Of a stretch of DNA of 64,000 nucleotides, positions 36,754 to 45,118 are shown piece by piece; position 1 is the stretch's first letter, and each line of letters begins with the position of its first letter. A model generated the notes under the pieces. The model worked only from the letters and a program-made list of their open reading frames with translations. It searched no databases and was not told the origin of the DNA. The translations under genes were made by a program, and so were the position numbers. Source of the stretch: Kriegella aquimaris (lineage in GTDB: Bacteria > Bacteroidota > Bacteroidia > Flavobacteriales > Flavobacteriaceae); the NCBI RefSeq assembly GCF_900103215.1, contig NZ_FNGV01000001.1:558001-622000 (forward strand). The letters are read 5' to 3'.

Positions 36754-37875
36754 ATGAACACCATACGCTACATCATCCAAAAAGAATTCAAACAAATCTT
36801 TAGAAATAAGGCGATGTTACCTATCATTTTTGTGTTGCCCATGATTCAATTGATCATCTTGGCGAATGCGGCTACCTTCGAGGTCAAGAACATCAAATTT
36901 TCTTACATCGATAACGACAAAACCTCTTTCTCGCGAGCGCTTGTGGACAAATTCGAAGCATCGACTTATTTTGATGTACTCCATAGTTTCCCTTCCGCTA
37001 AAATGGCAAAATCGGCGATGTTAGATGGAAAAGTGGATGTAATTATAGAAATTCCTTCCCATTTTGAACGAAATCTTTTAAAGGATAAAAAAACAAATCT
37101 ATCTGTCACCATCAATGCTATCGATGGTGCAGCTGCTGGAGTAGAAAATGTCTACATTAACCAGATTGTGCAACAGTTTAACCAAAATGCGAAAGTAGCA
37201 TTAATGCAAACTGGCGATGCTATGGCAAAGCCCCAAAACATTATTACGATTCCCTCTTTTTGGTACAACGAGACCTTGAATTATAAAACTTTTATGGTAC
37301 CCGGAATTTTAGTTTTATTGGTAACCATGATCACACTTTTCCTTTCGGGAATGAATATCGTAAGGGAAAAAGAAATTGGCACTTTAGAACAGATTAATGT
37401 CACCCCTATCAAAAAATATCAATTCATTATAGGTAAACTTTTTCCGTTTTTAGTACTCGGTCTGGTACTCTTGACGGTGGGCTTGATCATTGCCAAACTA
37501 CTATTCCAAGTTCCCATGGTGGGAAGCATTCTCTTGATGTACGGTTATACCATCATCTATATTTTGGTTATTCTTGGTATCGGGCTGTTCATTTCGAATT
37601 TTACAGATACACAACAACAAGCAATGTTTATCGCATGGTTCTTTATGGTCATTTTCATATTGATGAGCGGTCTGTTCACCCCAGTAGAAAGTATGCCGAA
37701 ATGGGCCCAGATACTAACAGAATTCAATCCTATCAAATACTTTGTGCAGGTCATGCGCATGGTCATGTTAAAAGGTGCAGACTTGCAAGATATATATCCG
37801 CAAGTCATTAAAACTTTGCTCTATGCCCTAATAATGAATGGGTTGGCCGTATGGAGTTATAAAAAAGTAAGCTAA
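36754..37875 (+). CDS. ABC-2 type permease 2
   Basis: 373 residues, same topology as its neighbour: YIIQKEFKQIFRNKAML, external loop, then EKEIGTLEQINVTPIKKYQFIIGK and five helices (YbhR type). It ends in the one-base overlap TAATG with the LOG gene, showing translational coupling. Confidence 0.88.
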   Translation: MNTIRYIIQKEFKQIFRNKAMLPIIFVLPMIQLIILANAATFEVKNIKFSYIDNDKTSFSRALVDKFEASTYFDVLHSFPSAKMAKSAMLDGKVDVIIEIPSHFERNLLKDKKTNLSVTINAIDGAAAGVENVYINQIVQQFNQNAKVALMQTGDAMAKPQNIITIPSFWYNETLNYKTFMVPGILVLLVTMITLFLSGMNIVREKEIGTLEQINVTPIKKYQFIIGKLFPFLVLGLVLLTVGLIIAKLLFQVPMVGSILLMYGYTIIYILVILGIGLFISNFTDTQQQAMFIAWFFMVIFILMSGLFTPVESMPKWAQILTEFNPIKYFVQVMRMVMLKGADLQDIYPQVIKTLLYALIMNGLAVWSYKKVS

Positions 37876-38612
37876 TGGAAAACAACAACAATCGTTTACA
37901 ACCCGAAGAATCTAAATTTCTGTCGGGGCCTTTGTCCAGATTTAAAGAACTGTTCTTTACCTTCAGGGTAGCGTTTAGTTTCATAAAGGCCTTTCGAAAA
38001 ATGCACTTTATCGGGCCCTGTGTAACCGTTTTTGGATCAGCGCGGTTTGATAAATCCAATCCCTATTACAAACAGGCCGAACTGGTCGGGGCCGCTTTGG
38101 CAAAATTAGGCTTTACCGTTATGACCGGTGGTGGGCCGGGTATTATGGAAGCAGCGAATAAAGGGGCTTACGAAGCTGGCGGTTATTCTGTGGGATGTAA
38201 TATTATTCTGCCGTTTGAACAAAAACCGAATCCGTATTTGCACAAATGGATCGACATCCGCTATTTTTTCGTTCGAAAATACGTGTTGATAAAATATTCG
38301 TACGCATTCGTTGTCATGCCCGGCGGGATGGGAACACTTGACGAACTCTTCGAATCAATTACCTTGATTCAAACCAAAATGATTGAAGATTTCCCAGTTG
38401 TTATTTTTGGTTCGGAATACCACAAAGAACTATGTCACCATATTAAAATAATGGCCGAAAACGAAAGTATAAGCCCAGAAGACATGAAACTACTTTTCGT
38501 AACCGATTCTGTGGAAGAAATGGCCGAGCATATAAAAACCCACGCCATCAAAAAGTTTAAACTGACACCAAAACAACAAAAACCGAAATGGTGGTTCGGG
38601 GAAGGTAGTTGA
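37875..38612 (+). CDS. LOG-family protein (nucleoside 5'-monophosphate phosphoribohydrolase type)
   Basis: 245 residues. The LOG signature PGGMGTLDELFE is present, preceded by the MTGGGPGIMEAANKGA loop. The family releases the base from nucleoside 5'-monophosphates. Finding it coupled to an ABC exporter is unusual: it might produce, or clear, a base-like substrate of the pump, or be a stress-linked nucleotide enzyme. Confidence 0.85.
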   Translation: MENNNNRLQPEESKFLSGPLSRFKELFFTFRVAFSFIKAFRKMHFIGPCVTVFGSARFDKSNPYYKQAELVGAALAKLGFTVMTGGGPGIMEAANKGAYEAGGYSVGCNIILPFEQKPNPYLHKWIDIRYFFVRKYVLIKYSYAFVVMPGGMGTLDELFESITLIQTKMIEDFPVVIFGSEYHKELCHHIKIMAENESISPEDMKLLFVTDSVEEMAEHIKTHAIKKFKLTPKQQKPKWWFGEGS

Positions 38613-38638
38613 AAAGTAACCTCAGAAAGTAGTTCAAG

Positions 38639-39028
38639 ATGATAAAGAGAAAAAGTTTCAGTTACCCTGTTATAGCCATTTTAACGGTATTCGCCCTGTT
38701 GACCTTATTTTTGAGCAGTTCAGTGCTCTTTGATTGGTTCGGAATACGCGCTAAGGAAGGCAACTACGTACCTTTTGTTGTCTGGGCGAATTTTGTCTGC
38801 AGCTGGCTCTATCTTCTCGCTGTCTACGGATTTATAAAGCTAAGAAGGTGGACCTATAAATTACTCACGGCATCTGCCCTTATTTTGGTACTCGCTCTTA
38901 TAGTACTATACTTTCACATCAATGGTGGGGGCCTCTATGAAACAAAAACCGTAGGTGCGTTGTTTTTTAGAATTACCCTATCCCTTGTTTTTGCCCTGTT
39001 GGCGTATCTAAGAATCACAAAAGAATGA
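38639..39028 (+). CDS. Four-helix membrane protein, unknown
   Basis: 129 residues. Four predicted membrane helices (about 9-27, 43-62, 72-91, 105-124) with short loops; none of the motifs is recognised. Stop and next start overlap as ATGA, so it is translated together with the phospholipase-like protein. Confidence 0.6.
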   Translation: MIKRKSFSYPVIAILTVFALLTLFLSSSVLFDWFGIRAKEGNYVPFVVWANFVCSWLYLLAVYGFIKLRRWTYKLLTASALILVLALIVLYFHINGGGLYETKTVGALFFRITLSLVFALLAYLRITKE

Positions 39029-39924
39029 ACAAAAAATTATACATTCTGATTTTAATGAACTTGGTTATTTTGAGCTTGGAGGCCCAAGACACAACCTCTA
39101 GTATTCCCCAGCTTGATCTTGCCAAGATTGCCCAGGTCAACCAAAGTGATAGTTACATCACATTTCCCACGGATATTGGAAATCTTGAACCACTAATGTT
39201 CGAGGCCAACGTAAACCCCAGCTTTATCATCCGTGAAAGGAAAGAATCTAACTTGATGGCGGTACTTACGTCGCAGATTACGATCCGAATGTACAATGAG
39301 GATTCCTATCCCGTAAAAACACCCAGTTACATTCCCCAGATTACTTTTTACTATTTGACCGGAGATAAAAATCCAGCCAACGGTTACACGCTTTTTGGAA
39401 AATTAGCCCACCATTCGAATGGACAGGATGGAAATTTTTATGACAATAATGGTGATATCAATTTACAGGACGGTAATTTTGCCACGAACTTTTTTGAACT
39501 GGGCCTGATAAAAACATCGTTCAGCAAACCATTGAATGCCTCAAAATTCTTCAAAAGTTCTTTTGAGGTCCATCCCCGAAGTTGGATGCTGGATAAGATG
39601 CATGGGCGCTATAGCGGTTTCCGTTGGCACAACGACTTTTTAGCCTATAAACTTCCCACAAGAATGGGACACGGTGGTTCCGTAAGGGCCGATTTTTCGG
39701 TAAAATTAGAAACCATATGGCTGATTGACAAAATCAATGATTGGGACACTTTTAATTTAAAAAGGTTCAACGCTAGGCTTACGTTTTATTACCACCCAAA
39801 ATTTTTGGAGGAAATTGGCTTTTTCGTGCAACTGTACCACGGGGTAGATTATTATAACATCTATTTTGAACATCGTTTAGACGTCGTTCGCTTTGGAATA
39901 ATGACCGAGTTATTACGGTTTTGA
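39025..39924 (+). CDS. Outer-membrane phospholipase A-like protein
   Basis: 299 residues with a signal peptide (ending LEAQD). KLAHHSNGQDGNFYDNNGDIN resembles the OMPLA active-site motif (H-x-S-N-G), followed by beta-strand patterns ending in LRF. It probably forms a 12-stranded barrel that cleaves outer-membrane phospholipids. It is in the efflux operon and may remodel the envelope under the same stress. The motif match is short, hence moderate confidence. Confidence 0.6.
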   Translation: MNKKLYILILMNLVILSLEAQDTTSSIPQLDLAKIAQVNQSDSYITFPTDIGNLEPLMFEANVNPSFIIRERKESNLMAVLTSQITIRMYNEDSYPVKTPSYIPQITFYYLTGDKNPANGYTLFGKLAHHSNGQDGNFYDNNGDINLQDGNFATNFFELGLIKTSFSKPLNASKFFKSSFEVHPRSWMLDKMHGRYSGFRWHNDFLAYKLPTRMGHGGSVRADFSVKLETIWLIDKINDWDTFNLKRFNARLTFYYHPKFLEEIGFFVQLYHGVDYYNIYFEHRLDVVRFGIMTELLRF

Positions 39925-39948
39925 TTTATTGAAACCAAATCTTCCTCT

Positions 39949-39992
39949 GTAACAAAAGTTGCTGTGCAGCTTATCCACTTTCCTGAACTTAG
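39949..39992 (+). promoter_or_regulatory. GTAAC-N4-GTTGC box upstream of the CpxP-like/SQR2 unit
   Basis: GTAAC-AAAA-GTTGC at 39949-39962, centre 39955.5, with the same right arm as the first SQR box. The position expected for the -7 element (39985) reads GAACTTAG, only 4 of 6 fixed bases. Confidence 0.5.
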
Positions 39993-40017
39993 TTAGAAAT
40001 TTAAAGCTATATAAAAA

Positions 40018-40818
40018 ATGAAAAATAGTAAAATTTCTTTCGTAGTTCTTATGGCCCTTTTTACAGGGGCGACCATGATGTTAAGTGCACAAGGGGGTTC
40101 TGTCAATATTGAGGATTACTTTCCAGGCCCGAACTTAATGAAAATCGTACTTGCCGAAAACAATGGCCTTAAACTCTCTGAAACGCAATTGAATCTTTTT
40201 ACCGAATGGGGCAAGGAACACCAATCTATAATCGCAGCAAAAAACAAGCGGATAGCCGACTTGGAAAAAGAGGGTAAATCGCTTTCTCAAAATAGTGCCC
40301 CTGATGACGAAATATTAAAAAAAGTAGATGAAACAAATAATCTCCGATTAGAGGTTGCTTCCACCAAATTAAGTTGCAGAGATCTTTTACGAGACAACTT
40401 AAAGTCTAAACAATGGAAAATGTTGGTTTCCAAATATAAGAAAGACCATCCTTTTAATGAACGGAAAAAAATGATGGAAGTGATACAGCACGTCAACCCA
40501 GTACCAAATTATATGAGTGTTATCAATGCGAATATTTCCGAATTGGATATTTCTCAAGAGCAAAAAAAGATAACGGACGCTTGGAGTACCCAGAACCATC
40601 CGGAAATGATGAAAATGGCAAACCAAATCATCTCATTGGAAGCGGATATTTATAACAAATCACTAAAAAACACTTCCAAGGAAATCATTTATAAAAACTT
40701 CGAAGAAATCAACAAAATACGCACTCAGATTGTTGAAAGGAAAACGAAATGCCGGAACCTAGTCAAACAAACATTGTCTGATGACCAATGGACCGAATTA
40801 GTGGCCAAAACGATGTGA
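40018..40818 (+). CDS. Periplasmic CpxP/Spy-like helical protein with internal duplication
   Basis: 266 residues with signal peptide (ending LSAQGG). Two helical halves: LKLSETQLNLFTEWGKE...SCRDLLRDNLKSKQWKMLV and LDISQEQKKITDAWS...KCRNLVKQTLSDDQWTELV. Both end with C-R-x-L and Q-W-x-x-L-V, so the gene arose by duplication. The L-[ST]-x-x-Q pattern is that of CpxP/Spy/CnrX-type periplasmic stress or metal-sensing proteins. It precedes the second SQR-like gene by 80 bp and may serve it as chaperone or sensor. Confidence 0.55.
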   Translation: MKNSKISFVVLMALFTGATMMLSAQGGSVNIEDYFPGPNLMKIVLAENNGLKLSETQLNLFTEWGKEHQSIIAAKNKRIADLEKEGKSLSQNSAPDDEILKKVDETNNLRLEVASTKLSCRDLLRDNLKSKQWKMLVSKYKKDHPFNERKKMMEVIQHVNPVPNYMSVINANISELDISQEQKKITDAWSTQNHPEMMKMANQIISLEADIYNKSLKNTSKEIIYKNFEEINKIRTQIVERKTKCRNLVKQTLSDDQWTELVAKTM

Positions 40819-40897
40819 TTGAAGAGGGCTTCGCCCATGATTTATATCATTCCCTAAAACTATAACATCATTTATTTTAGTACTAAAGAAACAAAGA

Positions 40898-42352
40898 ATG
40901 TCAAAGATAGTCATATTAGGTGCGGGTATTTCAGGCCATGTAGCCGCAGCGCACCTTCGTAGAAAGTTGATGAAACAACATGAGGTTTTAGTCGTTTCAC
41001 CGAATAGTAATTATCAATGGATACCTTCTAATATTTGGGTGGGAATAGGTAGGATGAAATCCGAGGAAATACTATTTCCGTTACAACCCTTGTACAAGAA
41101 AAAGGGTATAGGATACAAGCAGGCGAAAGTTTCCACTTTTCATCCCGAAGGGGATAATGATACCGAAAAACCCTTTGTAAATGTGGAATATGTTGTTGGT
41201 GAAAAAAAGGGACAAACCGAAAAAGTTACATACGATTATTTAATTAATGCTACTGGTCCAAAATTGGCCTTTGATATGACCGAAGGGTTAAACCCGGGAA
41301 CGAACAAAACCTACTCTGTTTGTACCTATACCCATGCCGAACATGCTTGGAGTGCTTTGAACGACTTGATTCAACAAATGAAGCAAGGTAAAAAAGTTAA
41401 AATTCTAATTGGCACAGGCCATGCAAAATCCACCTGCCAAGGAGCGGCATTTGAATATATTCTGAATGTAGAACAAGAACTGCGACGGCATAATGTACGT
41501 GATAAAGCAGAAATCGTTTGGATTGCCAATGAGGCAAAACTAGGTGATTTTGGCATGGATGGCATGCTGCTCAGCTATGGTAACAACATTATGAAGTCAA
41601 GCGAAATGGTAGAAATGGTATTCGAAGACCGTGGTATCAAATGGATTATCGGTGCCGGAGTTAATAAAATAGAAGATGGCCAAGCTCATTATGAAACGTT
41701 AGATGGTGAATATCATTCCGAAACCTATGATTTTGCTATGTTGATTCCCGCATTTTCTGGGCATGGTTTTAAAGCGTTTGATAAAAATAATCAAGACATC
41801 ACAGAAAAACTTTTTAAAGGTTTTATGATTGTAGATGCCGATTACACACCAAAACCTTATGAAGAATGGAGTGTGCAAGACTGGCCTGAAACCTATCAAA
41901 ACCCATCTTATAAGAATATCTTTGCACCTGGCATTGCCTTTGCCCCACCACACGCGATTTCGAAACCAAGGATTAGCAAAAATGGAACACCGATATCACC
42001 GGCGCCGCCACGTACAGGCATGCCATCTGGTATTACGGCTAAACTGGTTGCCGACAACATCATTGATGTCATCAACGGTGAAAAAGAATTAAATCATAAA
42101 GGTTCTATGGGCAACATGGGTGCGGCCTGCATCGCTTCTGCCGGGTATGGAATGACCAAAGGTAGTGGCGTCAGCATAACCACCTACCCTATCGTTCCCG
42201 ATTATAACAAATACCCTGATACCCAAGGCCGAAAACTAAGCAAGACCTTTGGCGAAATCGGACTGGCTGGGCACTGGCTGAAATTAGCCTTGCACTATGC
42301 GTTTATTTATAAGGCAAAAATGAAGCCGTTTTGGTGGTTGATACCCGAATAG
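40898..42352 (+). CDS. Second SQR-like FAD oxidoreductase
   Basis: 484 residues. FAD loop IVILGAGISGHVAAAHL (4-20), SPNSNYQWIPSNIWVGIG (quinone side), and cysteines at 142, 180 (HAKSTCQGAAFEY) and 411 (MGAACIASAGYG), the three-Cys arrangement of type III-like sulfide:quinone oxidoreductases. It is longer than SQR1 with a C-terminal segment LHYAFIYKAKMKPFWWLIPE that probably lies at the membrane. It may make longer polysulfide chains or work at different sulfide levels. Confidence 0.8.
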   Translation: MSKIVILGAGISGHVAAAHLRRKLMKQHEVLVVSPNSNYQWIPSNIWVGIGRMKSEEILFPLQPLYKKKGIGYKQAKVSTFHPEGDNDTEKPFVNVEYVVGEKKGQTEKVTYDYLINATGPKLAFDMTEGLNPGTNKTYSVCTYTHAEHAWSALNDLIQQMKQGKKVKILIGTGHAKSTCQGAAFEYILNVEQELRRHNVRDKAEIVWIANEAKLGDFGMDGMLLSYGNNIMKSSEMVEMVFEDRGIKWIIGAGVNKIEDGQAHYETLDGEYHSETYDFAMLIPAFSGHGFKAFDKNNQDITEKLFKGFMIVDADYTPKPYEEWSVQDWPETYQNPSYKNIFAPGIAFAPPHAISKPRISKNGTPISPAPPRTGMPSGITAKLVADNIIDVINGEKELNHKGSMGNMGAACIASAGYGMTKGSGVSITTYPIVPDYNKYPDTQGRKLSKTFGEIGLAGHWLKLALHYAFIYKAKMKPFWWLIPE

Positions 42353-42395
42353 CCCATAATAAATAGTAGCCGCCTTAATAGTTAAAAAAATAAAA

Positions 42396-42536
42396 ATGAC
42401 ACAAAGAATATCAAAAACTAAGCGCTTTTTTATGATGAATCCTATTATTCAATTTTTTAAGTTCATTTGGTTGAGCTTGAAAATATTGGTTATCGTAGCA
42501 GGAGGTCACGGGGGAACCCGTAAAGCGAAAAGTTAA
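42396..42536 (+). CDS. Small 46-residue protein next to SQR2
   Basis: MTQRISKTKRFFMMN, then a hydrophobic segment IIQFFKFIWLSLKILVIVAGG and the basic glycine-rich end GGHGGTRKAKS. It starts 43 bp after SQR2. Probably a single-helix membrane peptide, possibly an anchor or partner of SQR2. Confidence 0.5.
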   Translation: MTQRISKTKRFFMMNPIIQFFKFIWLSLKILVIVAGGHGGTRKAKS

Positions 42537-42797
42537 TATTTAGAAATCAATAGTATTAACGGTAAGCGGAGTAACAATTGGTGCGATACCCAGATATTTA
42601 TTTTTCATCGAAATCGGTTGTTTAAGCAAATCTTCCTCCATTATCTACAAACCTCTGAAAACAAAAATGTATGCAGGGTTGATGGGCGGGTTTCTATTCT
42701 TTGCATTCCTAATCTCTCATAAAAAGTTTGCTGTTTTCGTTTCAGCATTGTTTGTTTGTTGTTATAGGCACTTCTGTGATGGGAGTGCCTTCTTTAT

Positions 42798-42840
42798 GTA
42801 ACCTAGGTTGCTGTATACGTCTTTATTTTGATAGAACTTG
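42798..42840 (+). promoter_or_regulatory. GTAAC-N4-GTTGC box upstream of the DUF2202 gene
   Basis: GTAAC-CTAG-GTTGC at 42798-42811, centre 42804.5. The best -7 candidate (TAGAACTTG at 42832) is off by two bases from the usual spacing and is imperfect. Confidence 0.45.
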
Positions 42841-42864
42841 ATACTACAATATAAAGAGTTTGCC

Positions 42865-43494
42865 ATGAAACATTTAAAGAAAACAAGAAAAGCTATGGTA
42901 GTATTATCTCTACTATCGCTTAGTGTCTTTACGAGCTGCAGTAATGACGATACACCTTCGGTCGATCAGGAAAACATTTCTCTTACGAAAAAAGACAACG
43001 ATGCCCTACAGTTTATGTTGGAGGAGGAGAAACTAGCGCGAGATACCTACGATTATTTAGATGGTTTGTACAACATCAATCAGTTTTCCAATATAAAACG
43101 CAGCGAACAATCACATATGGATGCTGTTATTAATTTATTGGAACAATTTGACATACCCTATTCCGTATTACCAGATGGGAAATTTATCAATAACGATATT
43201 CAAAAGCTCTACGACCAGTTTGTTTTAAAAGGCAAGATCGATAACATTAACGCGCTTGAAGTAGGTGCCACAATTGAAGATTTGGATATTGTGGATTTGG
43301 AAAAATATATGGCCGACCTGTCGAACAGTTCAATAATTAGCGTATTTGAATTCTTGCAATGCGGTTCGCGCAACCATTTAAGAAGTTTTACTTCGGCATT
43401 GAAAGCTTCCGGAATTTCATATACCCCGCAATTTTTGACAGCTGATGAATATACCTTAATCATAAACGATACCAACGAACAATGTGGTCGATAG
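42865..43494 (+). CDS. DUF2202 ferritin-like lipoprotein
   Basis: 209 residues from ATG 42865. Lipoprotein signal with Cys25 in FTSCSND. The DUF2202 helical core is clear: FMLEEEKLARDTYDYL, RSEQSHMDAVINLLE and CGSRNHLRSFTSAL. The Glu/His residues (EEEKL, EQSHM, RNHLRSF) are spaced like a di-iron ferritin-like site. It sits in the periplasm on a lipid anchor and may bind metal. Function not established. Confidence 0.8.
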   Translation: MKHLKKTRKAMVVLSLLSLSVFTSCSNDDTPSVDQENISLTKKDNDALQFMLEEEKLARDTYDYLDGLYNINQFSNIKRSEQSHMDAVINLLEQFDIPYSVLPDGKFINNDIQKLYDQFVLKGKIDNINALEVGATIEDLDIVDLEKYMADLSNSSIISVFEFLQCGSRNHLRSFTSALKASGISYTPQFLTADEYTLIINDTNEQCGR

Positions 43495-43603
43495 TATTTT
43501 TGGAAAAGAAATTCTAAAATAATTTTATCGAAAAATTTTGGTTGATGAATAGCAGGCATTTCTTCAATTGAAAACATTAAAATGCAGTATTCATTGGTCT
43601 TGA

Positions 43604-43647
43604 CTGACCTTAGTCAGCTACCGCTAAATAATGCACGGCTCTATTTG
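43604..43647 (+). promoter_or_regulatory. CTGAC-N4-GTCAG dyad with near -7 element
   Basis: CTGAC-CTTA-GTCAG at 43604-43617, centre 43610.5; TCTATTTG at 43640-43647 begins exactly 29.5 bp downstream and matches five of six fixed bases of TAnnTTTG. It would give a second, upstream promoter for the RND operon or a short transcript. Confidence 0.4.
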
Positions 43648-43713
43648 ATTTAGTAATTACTATTGGTAAAGATGAACCTCAAACTGGTTCTCAAGTCCTT
43701 TTTAAATAACTCG

Positions 43714-43757
43714 GTAACATTAGTTACTGTGCAGTTCATTTTACCGCTCTAATTTTG
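43714..43757 (+). promoter_or_regulatory. GTAAC-N4-GTTAC box and promoter of the RND operon
   Basis: GTAAC-ATTA-GTTAC at 43714-43727, centre 43720.5; TAATTTTG, a perfect TAnnTTTG, at 43750-43757 begins exactly 29.5 bp downstream. Predicted start of transcription about 43762, 15 nt before the ATG. Confidence 0.8.
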
Positions 43758-43776
43758 TCTCAAATAATTAAAGAAG

Positions 43777-45078
43777 ATGAAGTACAATATATTCTCAATC
43801 ATATTTTTATTAGTGTTCTCGTTCACAAGGGCGCAACAAAGTGTACTGATTACCAAAGAAGAAGTTGTGGCCAAGGTAAGGGAGAACAACAATACTATTA
43901 AAATGTCAGAACAAGATGTTTTAGCTGCCTTGGGCGATTATCGGCAGACCAATGCCGTGTTGCTACCAAATGTGGGAATTTCACATACGGGTATTGCCAC
44001 AACAAACCCTTTAATGGCATTTGGTTCTAAATTGAATCAATCTATTTTGACCGCAGGTGATTTTGATCCCACGCTACTTAATAATCCTCGACAAATCGAA
44101 GATTATGCTACAAGGATCGAAGTGCAGCAACCCCTGATAAATTTTGATGGCATTTTTCAACGTAAGGCCGCAAAAGCTAAATGGAATGCCTCCGAATTAC
44201 AATCTGAGCGCACGCAACAGTATATCGCACTTGAAATCGATAAGGCCTATATGCAACTTCAATTGGCCTATAAAACCGTGGAAGTTTTGGAAAAAGCAAA
44301 AGAAGCCGCAATGGACAATAAACGCATAGCAGACAACAATTTCAAACAAGGCTATTTGCAAAAATCCGATATTCTTGCCGTGGAGGTAAGGGTCGGTGAA
44401 ATTGAAAACCAATTACAGTATGCAAAGAGCAACATTCAAAATGCTTCCAATTATTTGTCGGTATTGATGAATGATTCCAGTTATGCAATACTACAACCTA
44501 TAGATTCCCTAAAAGTTACTTCAGACGAAACGAACGTACAGCAACTTTCAGTGAACAGGGCCGATATTCAGGCTATGGCATCGGCCAGCAAAGCCTACCA
44601 ACAAATGCATCAAGCAGATAAAATGAGCTTTTTACCCCGCCTTAATGCATTTGGTACTTATGAACTGCATGATGATGAAGTTTTTCAAGGGAATGCCGAC
44701 GGTTATCTATTCGGAGCCGAACTGAAGTGGAATATACTGGAAGGTAGCAAGCGCTTCGGGAAAGCACAAAAGAGCAAAGCGGAATACGAAAAATCAAAAT
44801 TACAACTCGAACAATATAAAGCGGAAAGTCAGGTAGAGCTGAATAGGGCTAAACGTTCGCTCCAAGATGCCAAAAACAACTTGGAGCTTACAGCCCTTGC
44901 CCTGGAACAATCTAAGGAATCACTACGCATACGTACCAACCGTTTTCAACAAGGACTGGAAAGAACAACAGATTTATTAATGGCAGAGACCCAGTACGCG
45001 CAAAAACAGTTGGAATATTACAGCACAATTTTTCAACACAACTATGCCCTGGCGTATGTGCAATTCTTGACCAAGTAA
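43777..45078 (+). CDS. TolC-family outer-membrane protein (RND operon)
   Basis: 433 residues, signal peptide ending FTRAQQ. It shows the repeated helical pattern of OEP proteins (VRENNNTIKMSEQDVLAALGDYRQTNAVLLPN; RVGEIENQLQYAKSNIQNASNYLSV). First gene of a tripartite pump and directly behind a GTAAC box. Confidence 0.87.
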   Translation: MKYNIFSIIFLLVFSFTRAQQSVLITKEEVVAKVRENNNTIKMSEQDVLAALGDYRQTNAVLLPNVGISHTGIATTNPLMAFGSKLNQSILTAGDFDPTLLNNPRQIEDYATRIEVQQPLINFDGIFQRKAAKAKWNASELQSERTQQYIALEIDKAYMQLQLAYKTVEVLEKAKEAAMDNKRIADNNFKQGYLQKSDILAVEVRVGEIENQLQYAKSNIQNASNYLSVLMNDSSYAILQPIDSLKVTSDETNVQQLSVNRADIQAMASASKAYQQMHQADKMSFLPRLNAFGTYELHDDEVFQGNADGYLFGAELKWNILEGSKRFGKAQKSKAEYEKSKLQLEQYKAESQVELNRAKRSLQDAKNNLELTALALEQSKESLRIRTNRFQQGLERTTDLLMAETQYAQKQLEYYSTIFQHNYALAYVQFLTK

Positions 45079-45118
45079 CAAACGACTATATACTTTTTAC
45101 CTAGTACTTAATTCTAAA

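Larger units (their letters stand above)
42353..42864. other. Region between SQR2 and the DUF2202 gene
   Basis: It holds a 46-residue gene candidate (42396-42536), an open frame without a start codon (42544-42801, with hydrophobic stretches such as KMYAGLMGGFLFFAFL) that may be the remnant of a membrane protein, and a box at 42798. Confidence 0.5.
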
